NCBI RefSeq assembly: GCF_001984105.1
Contig: NZ_MTQM01000009.1
Span: forward strand, 124,001 to 188,000
Length of the DNA: 64,000 bases
Reading direction: 5' to 3'
From: Microbacterium sp. CSI-V
GTDB lineage: Bacteria > Actinomycetota > Actinomycetes > Actinomycetales > Microbacteriaceae
In this document: positions 1 through 9,961 of the stretch, piece by piece
Layout of the letters: every line of letters starts with the position of its first letter
Numbering within the stretch: position 1 is the first letter of the stretch
Notes under the pieces: generated by a model
What the model was told of the DNA's origin: nothing
The model's database searches: none
What the model saw: only the letters and a program-made list of their open reading frames with translations
Program-made: the position numbers and the translations under genes

Positions 1-2
1 GC

Positions 3-311
3 GTCGTGGCCGCGGCGGGCGGCAGCGTGCTGCGCGACGTGCTGATGGGGCTGCCCGTGGCGATCATGCACGTGGGGTCGCTGTACGCGGTGGCGGCCGG
101 GGGCGGGTGCGCCGTGCTCGCGACCGTCGCGGCGTTCGGCGTGCCGCTCCCGGTGGCGGCGGTGATCGGCGTCGTGGTCACGACGGTGATCCGCGTCCTC
201 GCGGTGCTGTTCGACCTGTCGCTCCCCGAGCAGCGCAAGCTCTACCGCCGCAAGGTCGCGGTCGAGACGACCGGCATCCCGATCATCCGGGTCGACGACG
301 CGGACGCGTGA
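3..311 (+). CDS. TRIC/UPF0126-type membrane channel, 3' end only
   Basis: This is the C-terminal 102 residues of a gene whose start lies before the window; the reading frame is open to the left edge. The GGSVLRDVL segment followed by a small-residue-rich membrane span (LYAVAAGGG) and further hydrophobic spans matches the repeat of the trimeric intracellular cation channel family (UPF0126, YicG/YadS-like). Members are integral inner-membrane proteins proposed to conduct K+ or other cations. The tail (YRRKVAVETTGIPIIRVDD) would be cytosolic. The TGA stop at 309-311 lies inside the left arm of a long palindrome (306-369), so transcription of this gene probably ends in that hairpin. Family assignment is from remembered motifs. 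Confidence 0.75.
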   Translation, partial: VVAAAGGSVLRDVLMGLPVAIMHVGSLYAVAAGGGCAVLATVAAFGVPLPVAAVIGVVVTTVIRVLAVLFDLSLPEQRKLYRRKVAVETTGIPIIRVDDADA

Positions 312-369
312 GTCGCCAAGATTTGTCGCTTCGGGGCGCCCCTCGGCGACAAATCTTGGCGACTCACGC
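306..369. repeat. 24-bp perfect palindrome, family A copy 1
   Basis: Positions 306-329 and 346-369 are exact reverse complements (24 bp), around a 16-base GC-rich loop. The left arm begins GCGTGAGTCGCCAAGAT. The element lies between the converging ends of the TRIC gene and leuA and could act as a bidirectional terminator, although neither side has a T tract. A near-copy lies at 58800-58863 and a sequence-diverged relative at 39856-39919. Confidence 0.85.
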
Positions 370-438
370 AGCTGTGACGGGGCAGGGCCTCGCCGCAGGG
401 GACGGGAAACGGCGGCGAGGCGGCCCTGCCTCAGACGA

Positions 439-2349
<1,911 letters not shown>

Positions 2350-2937
2350 TCACGCGATCGGCGTCCACTCGCGCGCCAGCACCGCGTAGTCGACCTCGTC
2401 GCTCCACCGGTCCTTGAACCACCCGCTCTCGACGAGGTGCGCCTCGCGCCGCATGCCGAGGCGTTCGGCCAGGGCGACCGATCGGACGTTGTCGGGGTCG
2501 ATGCGGGCGACCAGGCGCCGCAGCCCGTACACCGAGAACGCGGTGTCGATGAGGGCGCGGACGGCCTCGGTCGCCAGACCCCGTCCGGCGGCGGCCGGGT
2601 TGACGACCCACCCGATCTCGGCGGTGCCCGAGGCCGGGTCGAGGTGGAACAGCACGAGATCGCCGACCACGGCGCCGTCGTCGAGTCGCTCGATCGCGAC
2701 CACCAGTCCCCCGCGCTCGCCCTCGAGGCTCGTCCCACCGAAGAGGTGGCCGATCCGCTCACGGATGTCGTCCGGGCTCTGCGGTTCGAAGGGGAGGAAA
2801 CGGCACACGTCGGGGTCGCCTCGGTACACGACCATCGCGTCGACGTCGGCGTCCTCGAGGGGGCGCAGCCGCACGCGTTCGCGCACGACATCGACGCGCG
2901 CGGGCGCCGGAGGGAGCACGAACGGAGACCCGGTCAC
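2350..2937 (-). CDS. GNAT family N-acetyltransferase
   Basis: The 195-residue product has a single GNAT fold of the RimJ/RimL type: an N-terminal RLRPLEDADVDAM strand-helix (about 23-35), a central strand GTAEIGWVVNP (104-114), the acetyl-CoA pyrophosphate-binding turn AAGRGLATEA (116-125), and the late motif NVRSVALAERLGMRREA. It would transfer acetyl from acetyl-CoA to an amine; the substrate is unknown. The GTG start at 2937 overlaps the stop of the upstream oxidoreductase (GTGA, 2934-2937), so the two are translationally coupled at the end of the lepA-era block. A longer in-frame start exists but would lie entirely inside the neighbour. Confidence 0.88.
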   Translation of the reverse strand: MTGSPFVLPPAPARVDVVRERVRLRPLEDADVDAMVVYRGDPDVCRFLPFEPQSPDDIRERIGHLFGGTSLEGERGGLVVAIERLDDGAVVGDLVLFHLDPASGTAEIGWVVNPAAAGRGLATEAVRALIDTAFSVYGLRRLVARIDPDNVRSVALAERLGMRREAHLVESGWFKDRWSDEVDYAVLAREWTPIA

Positions 2938-3884
2938 GGCAGCAGCGCGACCTTGCCGCCGGGGTGGCCCTGCATCACGAACTGCACGGCGTCCTTCGCG
3001 TCGGTCAGCGGGAACGTGCGCGCGACGGGGACTTCGAGATCCCCGGATGCCGCGAGCTCCAGGATGCGGGGCCGGGCGATGTCGCGGAACCGGGCGCTCT
3101 CCGGACGGGCGCCGGCGACCCACAGGATGCCGTCCGATTCGGCACGCTGCGGCGCCACGATCGTGACGATGCGGTCACGCTCCGCGACGAGCGCGAGCGA
3201 GACGTCGATCGCCTCGTCGGTGCCGACGGCGTCCCACGCCGCGGCGATCGGCGCGCCCGCGGCCGCCTCGACGACCCGCTCCTCGAGCCCGTCTCCGTAA
3301 GCGACCGGGATCCCGCCGTACCGACGGACGCGTTCCGCGGAGTCCGCGGAGTCGGGTCCGACCGTGCCGATCACGCGGATGCCGAGCACCCGCGCCTGCT
3401 GCAACAGACTCACGCCCACGGCGCCGGACGCGGCGTGCAGCAGCACGGTCTCGCCCTCGGCGGCGCGCGTGACCTGGATCATCTCGGCCGCGGTCGTGCC
3501 GGCGAGCAGCAGATTCGCGGCCTCGGCGTGTGACAGCGTCGCGGGCTTGGCGAAGACGTCGCGCGCGGGGACGTTCAGCTCGGTCGCGTAGGCGCCCTGG
3601 ACGCGGAACGCGACGACCTCATCGCTGATCGCGAGCTCGCCCGAACCGCCGACCGCGTCGGGGCCGAGCGCGGTGATCTCCCCCGACAGCTCGTACCCGA
3701 TCGCGGCGGGGAACTCCGCCCCGGATCGCGCGGATGCGACGTGCTTGGCATCCGCGGGGTTGATCCCGGCCGCGCGGACGCGGACCGTGACCTCACCGGG
3801 ACCAGGCGCCGGCACCTCGACCTCGTCGAACGTCCAGTCCTCCACCGGACCGGGCTGATGCGCCCGCCACTGCTTCGCCATCAT
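2934..3884 (-). CDS. NADP-dependent quinone/alcohol oxidoreductase (MDR family)
   Basis: The 316-residue product is a zinc-free medium-chain reductase of the quinone oxidoreductase type. The N-terminal GroES-like domain carries AGINPADAKHV (39-49); the Rossmann fold has the nucleotide-binding turn AASGAVGVSL (151-160); the C-terminus GHPGGKVALLP is the usual end of NADPH:quinone reductases. Zinc-ligand cysteines of alcohol dehydrogenases are absent. It probably reduces quinones or enones with NADPH; the true substrate is unknown. Two adjacent ATG codons (3884 and 3881) are possible; I used the first, 5 bases after AGAGGA. It follows era by 28 bases on the same strand and overlaps the GNAT gene by 4. 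Confidence 0.85.
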   Translation of the reverse strand: MMAKQWRAHQPGPVEDWTFDEVEVPAPGPGEVTVRVRAAGINPADAKHVASARSGAEFPAAIGYELSGEITALGPDAVGGSGELAISDEVVAFRVQGAYATELNVPARDVFAKPATLSHAEAANLLLAGTTAAEMIQVTRAAEGETVLLHAASGAVGVSLLQQARVLGIRVIGTVGPDSADSAERVRRYGGIPVAYGDGLEERVVEAAAGAPIAAAWDAVGTDEAIDVSLALVAERDRIVTIVAPQRAESDGILWVAGARPESARFRDIARPRILELAASGDLEVPVARTFPLTDAKDAVQFVMQGHPGGKVALLP

Positions 3885-3912
3885 CGTCGTCCTCTCGTCG
3901 CGGAGGGCCTGC

Positions 3913-4806
3913 TCAGAATCCGAGTCGACCGAGCTGCTTGGGGTCGCGCTGCCATTCCTTGGCCACGCGCACGTGCAGGGACAGGTATACCCGACTTCCG
4001 ACAAGCGGCTCGATGCCCTTCCGCGCGCGTGCGCCGACGCCGGCGAGTCGCGAACCCTTGTGGCCGATGATGATGGCCTTCTGACTGTCGCGCTCGACCA
4101 CGATGTTGGCGAAGACGTCGGTGAGGTCGGTGCCCTCTCGCGGTGCGACGTCCTCGATGGTGACGGCGATGGAGTGCGGAAGCTCGTCGCGCACGCCGTC
4201 GAGAGCCGCCTCGCGGATGATCTCGGCGATCCGGTCCTCGAGCGACTCGTCGGTGACGACGTCGTCGGGGTAGAGCGCCGGCCCCTCGGGCATCAGCGAG
4301 AGCAGCTCGTCGCTCAACACGTCGAGCTGATCCCGCGTCACGGCCGACAGGGGGATCACGGCCGCCCAGTCCTCGCGCAGCGCGTCGACCTCGATGAGCC
4401 GCTCGGTGATCTGCTCGCGGCTCGCGGCATCCGTCTTCGTCACCAGGGCGACCTTCTTCGCCCGCGGGTATCCCGACAGGGATTCGGCGATGCGACGGTC
4501 TCCGGGACCGACCTTCTCGGTCGCGGGGACGCAGAACGCGATGACGTCGACATCGCCGAGCACCTGCTCGACCAGGTCGTTGAGGCGCTGGCCCAGTAGC
4601 GTGCGCGGGCGATGGATGCCGGGCGTGTCGACCACGACGAGCTGGCCCCCGGGGCGGTTGACGATGCCGCGGATCGCGCGACGCGTCGTCTGCGGCTTGT
4701 CGCTCGTGATGGCGACCTTCTCGCCCACGAGGGCGTTCGTCAGGGTGGACTTCCCCACGTTGGGGCGACCGACGAAGGTCACGAAGCCGGATCGGGTGGC
4801 GCTCAT
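3913..4806 (-). CDS. era: GTPase Era
   Basis: Era is an essential GTPase that binds the 3' end of 16S rRNA and assists 30S subunit maturation. The 297-residue product has G1 GRPNVGKST (13-21), G3 DTPG (60-63), G4 TKTD (123-126; family form NKxD), and a C-terminal KH domain with IIGHKGSR (246-253). Length is typical. The ATG at 4806 overlaps the corC stop (ATGA). The order phoH-ybeY-corC-era is a conserved ribosome-maturation neighbourhood and supports the call. Confidence 0.97.
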   Translation of the reverse strand: MSATRSGFVTFVGRPNVGKSTLTNALVGEKVAITSDKPQTTRRAIRGIVNRPGGQLVVVDTPGIHRPRTLLGQRLNDLVEQVLGDVDVIAFCVPATEKVGPGDRRIAESLSGYPRAKKVALVTKTDAASREQITERLIEVDALREDWAAVIPLSAVTRDQLDVLSDELLSLMPEGPALYPDDVVTDESLEDRIAEIIREAALDGVRDELPHSIAVTIEDVAPREGTDLTDVFANIVVERDSQKAIIIGHKGSRLAGVGARARKGIEPLVGSRVYLSLHVRVAKEWQRDPKQLGRLGF

Positions 4807-6116
4807 CTGTCGTTCCTCTCGCGAGCGGAGCCCGCGGGCGCCGTCTCGTCGTCTTCCTCATCGTCGTCGGCCCGCTCGACGATCACCGTCGCGATGCCGC
4901 GGTTGCGCCCCCGGGACGCGCCGCCGGTCATGACCAGGCCGGAGTGCTCAGCGGTGGCGCCGGGCTGCGGGATCCGGCCGAGCGCCTTGCCCAGCAGGCC
5001 GCCGATCGAATCCACGTCCTCGTCGTCGAGTTCCAGGCCGAACAGGTCGCCGACCTCGTCGAGACCGAGGCGCGCGCTCACGCGGTAGCGGCCGTCCTCC
5101 AGCGGCACGACCTCCGTCGAGGGCGCGTCGTACTCGTCGGAGATGTCGCCCACGAGCTCCTCGATGAGATCCTCCAGCGTGACGAGCCCCGAGACACCGC
5201 CGTACTCGTCGACGGCGAGGCACACGTGCACGGCATCCTTCTTCATCTGCTGGAGCAGGGTCTCGGCCTTCATCGTCTCGGGGACGAACACCGCCGGGCG
5301 GGCGATCCGGCGGATCGGCGCGTCGCGCCAGCCCTCCTCCTCGCGGAACGCGAACTGCACGAGGTCCTTCAGGTACAGCATGCCGACGATGTCGTCGGCC
5401 TCGTCGTCGGCGAGGGGCACGCGGGACACGCCCTTGTCGAGGAACAGGGCGAGCGCCTCGCGGGTCGTGGCCGCGGCATCCACCGTCACCATGTCGGTGC
5501 GCGGCACCATGACCTCGCGCACGTAGCGGTCGGTGAAATCGAACACCGAGTGGATGAGTTCGCGATCGTCCTCTTCGATGAGCTCGTTCTCGGCGGCCTC
5601 GTCGATGATGCTCAGGAGCTGCTCCTCCGACGCGAACGACGTCGAGCGGGCGAGGCCCGGCGTGATGCGGTCGCCGACCGCGACGAGCCCGTGCGCGAGC
5701 GGCCCGAGCAGGATGCGCATGCCCCGGATGATCGGCGCCCCGCCCCGCAGCAGGCCGGTGGCGTGCTGACGACCCACCGCCCGCGGACTCGCGCCCACGA
5801 CCACGAACGAGATGCCGGTCATGAGGACGGCCGCCGCGATCAGGGCCAGCCAGATGTTGTCGAACAGGAGCATGAACGCCGCCGCGACGAGGACGGCCGC
5901 GGTGGTCTCGGCCAGCACGCGGATGAACACCACGGCCGTGACATGCGCGCTCGGGTCGTCGGCGATCCGCTGGAGCGCGCGGGCGTTGCGCCCTCCCGCG
6001 CCGAGTTCGGCCAGGTCGGCTCGGGAGGTGACCCCCAGGGCCGCCTCGGACGCCGCCATGAAGCCGCCGAAGGCGACGAGGACGAGGGCGGCGACGAGGA
6101 GGAGGGCCGCGGTCAT
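4803..6116 (-). CDS. HlyC/CorC family transporter-like protein (DUF21-CBS)
   Basis: The 437-residue membrane protein has an N-terminal DUF21 (CNNM-type) region with about three to four hydrophobic spans (residues 1-165), a linker with RELIHSVFDFTDRYVREVM, a CBS pair that begins MVPRTDMVTVDA, and a C-terminal CorC/HlyC domain (DEYGGVSGLVTLEDLIEEL, then an acidic tail). The family is linked to Mg2+/Co2+ efflux or transport. The start ATG 6116 overlaps the ybeY stop; the longer frame upstream is antisense-like and lies within ybeY. The acidic Asp/Glu tail (DDDEEDDETAP) is slightly unusual. Confidence 0.9.
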   Translation of the reverse strand: MTAALLLVAALVLVAFGGFMAASEAALGVTSRADLAELGAGGRNARALQRIADDPSAHVTAVVFIRVLAETTAAVLVAAAFMLLFDNIWLALIAAAVLMTGISFVVVGASPRAVGRQHATGLLRGGAPIIRGMRILLGPLAHGLVAVGDRITPGLARSTSFASEEQLLSIIDEAAENELIEEDDRELIHSVFDFTDRYVREVMVPRTDMVTVDAAATTREALALFLDKGVSRVPLADDEADDIVGMLYLKDLVQFAFREEEGWRDAPIRRIARPAVFVPETMKAETLLQQMKKDAVHVCLAVDEYGGVSGLVTLEDLIEELVGDISDEYDAPSTEVVPLEDGRYRVSARLGLDEVGDLFGLELDDEDVDSIGGLLGKALGRIPQPGATAEHSGLVMTGGASRGRNRGIATVIVERADDDEEDDETAPAGSARERNDR

Positions 6117-6580
6117 GCGCGGCGGCGGCGCTCGACGGCCTGGAAACCGGTGATGAGCTCGCGCTGCAGGCCGAACATCTCGCGCTCCTCGTCGGGTTCG
6201 GCGTGGTCGAAGCCGAGGAGGTGCAGAAGCCCGTGAGTGGTGAGGAGGATCAGTTCGTCCTGCGTGGAGTGCTTCGCGGTGACGGCCTGGGTCTCGGCCA
6301 CGGCGGGGCACAGCACGATGTCGCCGAGGAGGCCCGCGGGGGTGGGTGAGTCCTCGGTACCGGGGCGCAGCTCGTCCATCGGGAAGCTCAGCACGTCGGT
6401 CGGGCCCGGCTCGTCCATCCACTGCACGTGGAGGGACTCCATCGCCCCCTCGTCGACGAGCACGATGGCGACGTCGGCGTCCGGGCTCACGTGGAGCTCG
6501 GCGAGGTTGTACTCCATCAGACGCAGCAGTACCTGCTCGTCGACGTCGTGGCCGGATTCGTTGTTGATCTCGATGGTCAT
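6113..6580 (-). CDS. ybeY: Endoribonuclease YbeY
   Basis: YbeY is a single-strand-specific metallo-RNase involved in 16S rRNA 3'-end maturation and 70S quality control. The 155-residue product has the zinc signature HGLLHLLGFDH (116-126) and the upstream TDVLSFPMDE motif (61-70). Start ATG 6580 overlaps the phoH stop (ATGA), and its own stop overlaps corC, so phoH-ybeY-corC-era are coupled. Confidence 0.97.
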   Translation of the reverse strand: MTIEINNESGHDVDEQVLLRLMEYNLAELHVSPDADVAIVLVDEGAMESLHVQWMDEPGPTDVLSFPMDELRPGTEDSPTPAGLLGDIVLCPAVAETQAVTAKHSTQDELILLTTHGLLHLLGFDHAEPDEEREMFGLQRELITGFQAVERRRRA

Positions 6581-7662
6581 GAGCGGTTTCGTCTCGGGAG
6601 GTGATCGCGCGGACCCGCGGGACGGGCGGCGCTACGGCGTTCGGCACGGCTGGCGAATTCGGATGCCTCGTCGCGTTCGCGGCGGGCCACGAGACGCTTC
6701 TCGTCGTATTCGCTGTACGCATCGACGATACGGCCGACGAGCGTGTGACGCACGACGTCGGCGCTCGTGAGATACGAGAAGTGGATGTCGTCGATGTCGC
6801 CGAGCACCCGCGTGACCAGCCTCAGCCCGGACGCGCCCTGCGGCAGGTCGATCTGCGTGATGTCACCCGTGACCACCATGCGCGTGCCGAACCCGAGACG
6901 CGTGAGGAACATCTTCATCTGCTCGGGCGTGGTGTTCTGTGCCTCGTCGAGCACGACGAACGAGTCGTTGAGCGTGCGGCCGCGCATGTACGCCAGCGGC
7001 GCGACCTCGATGGTGCCCGTCGCCATGAGCTTCGGGACGATGTCGGGGTCCATCATCTCGTTGAGCGCGTCGTACAGCGGGCGCAGGTACGGGTCGATCT
7101 TGTCGGTGAGGCTGCCCGGGAGGAACCCCAGGCGCTCCCCCGCCTCGACGGCGGGACGCGTGAGGATGATGCGGCTGACCTCTTTGCGCTGCAGCGCCTG
7201 CACGGCCTTCGCCATCGCGAGGTAGGTCTTGCCGGTACCGGCGGGGCCGATGCCGAAGACGATCGTGTTCTCTTCGATCGCGTCGACGTACGCCTTCTGC
7301 CCCAGGGTCTTGGGGCGGATGACCTTGCCGCGCGACGACAGGATCGCCTCGCCGAGCACCTCGGACGGGCGGGGCCCGCCGTCGGAGCGGAGGATGCGGC
7401 TGGAGCTCGAGACGTCGGACGGGTCGAGGCCCTGGCCGTTGCGGGTCATCGTGAGGAGCTCCTCGACGAGACCCTTCGCCGCGGCCACGGCCGATGCGCC
7501 CCCGGTGAGGGTGATCTCGTTGCCGCGCACGTGGACGTCGACGTCGGGGTGCTCCTTCTCGACCACGCGCAGCAGTCGGTCGTGGGGGCCCAGGAGCTGG
7601 ACCATGGCGACGCCGTCGGCGTACAGACGCTCGACGACGGGTTCTTCGGGGGTATCAGCCAC
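6577..7662 (-). CDS. phoH: PhoH-like ATPase
   Basis: The 361-residue PhoH-family protein has a short N-terminal KH-like region (about 20-70), then the P-loop GPAGTGKT (139-146), Walker B FVVLDEAQN, and the family signature TRLGFGTRMVVTGD. It is presumed to be an RNA-linked ATPase working with YbeY and Era. The start is GTG at 7662, overlapping the HIT gene by 8 bases. The Arg-rich tail is typical of the actinobacterial form. Confidence 0.95.
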   Translation of the reverse strand: MADTPEEPVVERLYADGVAMVQLLGPHDRLLRVVEKEHPDVDVHVRGNEITLTGGASAVAAAKGLVEELLTMTRNGQGLDPSDVSSSSRILRSDGGPRPSEVLGEAILSSRGKVIRPKTLGQKAYVDAIEENTIVFGIGPAGTGKTYLAMAKAVQALQRKEVSRIILTRPAVEAGERLGFLPGSLTDKIDPYLRPLYDALNEMMDPDIVPKLMATGTIEVAPLAYMRGRTLNDSFVVLDEAQNTTPEQMKMFLTRLGFGTRMVVTGDITQIDLPQGASGLRLVTRVLGDIDDIHFSYLTSADVVRHTLVGRIVDAYSEYDEKRLVARRERDEASEFASRAERRSAARPAGPRDHLPRRNRS

Positions 7663-8002
7663 CCGTGCTCTTTTCGTTCAGTCCGCCCGCGAGAACGTGG
7701 GCGTGTACATGGAAGACCGTCTGACCGGCACCGGCGCCGGTGTTGAAGACGAGTCGGAAGTCGCCGTCGGCGTGCTCGGCGGCCACGGAGTTCGCGAGCC
7801 CCACGATCTCGGTCAGAAGGTCGGGGTCGCCGGCGGCCAGTTCCACGACGTTGCGGTACTGCTCGGTCTTGGGGATCACCAGCAGGTGTACCGGCGCCTG
7901 CGGCGCGATGTCGCGGATCGCGAAGGCGTTCTCGGTCTCGGCGACGATCTCGGCGGGGATCTCGCCCTGGAGGATGCGTGTGAAGATCGACGGCTCGGTC
8001 AT
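7655..8002 (-). CDS. HIT domain protein (nucleotide phosphoramidase-like)
   Basis: The 115-residue product is a complete histidine-triad protein with IFTRILQGEIPAEIV near the N-terminus and the active-site HVHAHV (98-103) near the end. HINT/HIT proteins hydrolyse adenosine phosphoramidates; the cellular substrate is unknown. It lies between rsmE and phoH in the usual actinobacterial order. The start ATG at 8002 follows a 47-base gap after rsmE, and its 3' end overlaps phoH. Confidence 0.93.
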   Translation of the reverse strand: MTEPSIFTRILQGEIPAEIVAETENAFAIRDIAPQAPVHLLVIPKTEQYRNVVELAAGDPDLLTEIVGLANSVAAEHADGDFRLVFNTGAGAGQTVFHVHAHVLAGGLNEKSTGG

Positions 8003-8049
8003 GGCATCCAGTCTATCGACGGGGTCCGGCGCCGGGCCGGGAGGAGGCG

Positions 8050-8784
8050 CTACCAGCGTCCCGTCGCTGCGGAGAGCACGGAGATCGCCGCCGCGCCCGC
8101 TGTCGAGGTGCGCAGCACCGTGTCGCCGAGGCGGACGAGCCGGGCACCCGCCGCCCGCAGCGCGGCCAGCTCCTCGGGCGCGATGCCGCCCTCGGGGCCG
8201 ACGACGAGCACGACGTCACGATCGTCGGACGAATCGGATGCCACGGCGGTCAGCCTCTCGACGGCGGACGGCTCCAACACGAGAACGCGCGCGTCGCCCG
8301 CCCGCGTGATCAGATCCGACAGACGTGCGACGCCCTCGACCTCGGGGATCCACGCGCGATGCGCCTGCTTCGCCGCCTCGCGGACGATCGCGCGCCAGCG
8401 GGCGAGGCCCTTCTCGGCCTTGGCATCCCACCGCGAGACGCTCCGCGCGGCCTGCCAGGGGACGATCGCGTCGACTCCCAGCTCGGTCGCCGCCTGCACC
8501 GCGAGCTCGTCCCGGTCGCCCTTCGCGAGCGCTTGCACGAGGACGATGCGCGGCGACGGTGCGGGAACCTCGACGCGCGCGGTGACCCGCACGTCCACCT
8601 GCTTGGGCGTCGCGGCCGTCACGACACCGTCGAGCCACACGCCGCGCCCGTCGCCGAGCGTCACCGCCTCGTCGACGCGCACGCGCCGGACCGCGGCGGC
8701 GTGGTGCGCCTCCGGACCGGTCAACACGACGGCGTCGCCGACGCTCGCGGCCGCGGCGTCGTCCGTGACGAAGTGCAGCGCCAC
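8050..8784 (-). CDS. rsmE: 16S rRNA m3U1498 methyltransferase
   Basis: RsmE methylates N3 of U1498 in 16S rRNA with S-adenosylmethionine. The 244-residue product shows the SPOUT signatures ALAKGDR (85-91) and VGPEGGIAPEEL (195-206), with LRTSTAGAAA near the C-terminus, which forms the SAM-binding knot. The GTG start at 8784 is 2 bases after the dnaJ stop, so they are co-translated. Confidence 0.95.
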   Translation of the reverse strand: MALHFVTDDAAAASVGDAVVLTGPEAHHAAAVRRVRVDEAVTLGDGRGVWLDGVVTAATPKQVDVRVTARVEVPAPSPRIVLVQALAKGDRDELAVQAATELGVDAIVPWQAARSVSRWDAKAEKGLARWRAIVREAAKQAHRAWIPEVEGVARLSDLITRAGDARVLVLEPSAVERLTAVASDSSDDRDVVLVVGPEGGIAPEELAALRAAGARLVRLGDTVLRTSTAGAAAISVLSAATGRW

Positions 8785-8786
8785 GG

Positions 8787-9908
8787 TCAGTGCCGGAAGC
8801 GGTCGCGGAACTTCGAGAACAGGCCCTGCTGGTGCTCGGCCAGGCGCGGCTGGGGGGCCTTCGTGCGCTTGGCGAACTCCTCGATGAGGGCGCGCTCCTT
8901 GTGGTCCAGTCGCGTCGGGGTCACCACGTGCACGCCGATCTTCAGATCGCCGCGCTGGCTGCCGCGCAGCGGCGTGATGCCCCGGCCCTTGATCGTCAGC
9001 ACGTCACCGGACTGCACGCCCGGTCGCACCTCGAGGTCGACGCTGCCGTCGAGCGACTCGATCGTCGTGGCGGTGCCGAGGATGGCATCCGGCATCGAGA
9101 CCTCGAGGGTCGCGAGCAGGTCGTCGCCCTCGCGGCTGAAGGCGTCGTGCGACTCGACGGTGATCTCGAGGTACAGGTCGCCGTTCGGGCCGCCCGCGGG
9201 ACCGACCTCGCCCGAGCCGGGGAGCTGCAGGCGCAGGCCCGTCTCGACGCCGGCGGGGATGTCGACCGACACCGTGCGGCGGGCGCGGACGCGCCCCTGA
9301 CCCTGGCACGTTCCGCAGGGGTACGGGATCGTCGTGCCGTGGCCCTGGCAGACGCTGCAGGGCTGGCTGGTCACGACGTTGCCGAGGAGGCTGCGGACCG
9401 TGCGCTGCACGTGTCCCGACCCGTGGCAGATGTCGCAGGTGACCTCGCCCGTCCCGGGCTGCGTGCACGCGCCCTGGCAGGTCTCGCACAGGACCGCGGT
9501 GTCGACCTCGAGGTCGCGGTGCACGCCGAAGACGACGTCGCCGAGCTGGAGCGTGACGCGGACGAGAGCGTCCTGCCCGCGCTCGCGACGGGACCGGGGA
9601 CGCGGGCCGCGCCCGCCCCCGCCCTGTGCGCCGCCGAAGAACGTCTCGAAGATGTCGCTGAAGCCGCCGAAGCCGGCCGCTCCGCCGCCGCCGAAGGGGT
9701 TCTGGTCGCCGCCCATGTCGTAGCGGCGGCGCTGCTCGGGGTCGCTCAGCACGTCGTAGGCGTGGGTGACGAGCTTGAACCGTTCGGACGCGTCCTCGCC
9801 CGGGTTCACGTCCGGGTGGAGCTCGCGCGCGAGACGCCGGTACGCACGCTTGATGTCGTCGGGGCCGGCGTCGCGCGCGACGCCGAGGACCTCGTAGTGG
9901 TCAGCCAC
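8787..9908 (-). CDS. dnaJ: Chaperone DnaJ (DnaJ2-type)
   Basis: The 373-residue class I J-protein stimulates DnaK ATPase activity. It has a J domain with HPD (31-33), a Gly/Phe-rich linker, a four-module zinc domain (about 139-215) and the C-terminal substrate domains. Modules 2-4 read CDICHGSG, CSVCQGHG and CGTCQGQG. The first reads CETCQGAC, so the last Gly of the CxxCxGxG consensus is Cys; I believe this occurs in relatives. It follows hrcA by 53 bases and shares its CIRCE-controlled promoter. This is therefore the hrcA-linked copy; a second dnaJ near dnaK-grpE would be expected elsewhere. Confidence 0.95.
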   Translation of the reverse strand: MADHYEVLGVARDAGPDDIKRAYRRLARELHPDVNPGEDASERFKLVTHAYDVLSDPEQRRRYDMGGDQNPFGGGGAAGFGGFSDIFETFFGGAQGGGGRGPRPRSRRERGQDALVRVTLQLGDVVFGVHRDLEVDTAVLCETCQGACTQPGTGEVTCDICHGSGHVQRTVRSLLGNVVTSQPCSVCQGHGTTIPYPCGTCQGQGRVRARRTVSVDIPAGVETGLRLQLPGSGEVGPAGGPNGDLYLEITVESHDAFSREGDDLLATLEVSMPDAILGTATTIESLDGSVDLEVRPGVQSGDVLTIKGRGITPLRGSQRGDLKIGVHVVTPTRLDHKERALIEEFAKRTKAPQPRLAEHQQGLFSKFRDRFRH

Positions 9909-9961
9909 AATCGCCTTCCTGCCCGCTCACGCGGGGTCGTTCCGTTTCCGTGCGGTCCTCG

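Noticed and set aside
306..369. Palindromes as CRISPR repeats
   Set aside because: Copies are tens of kilobases apart with no spacer array and no cas genes.
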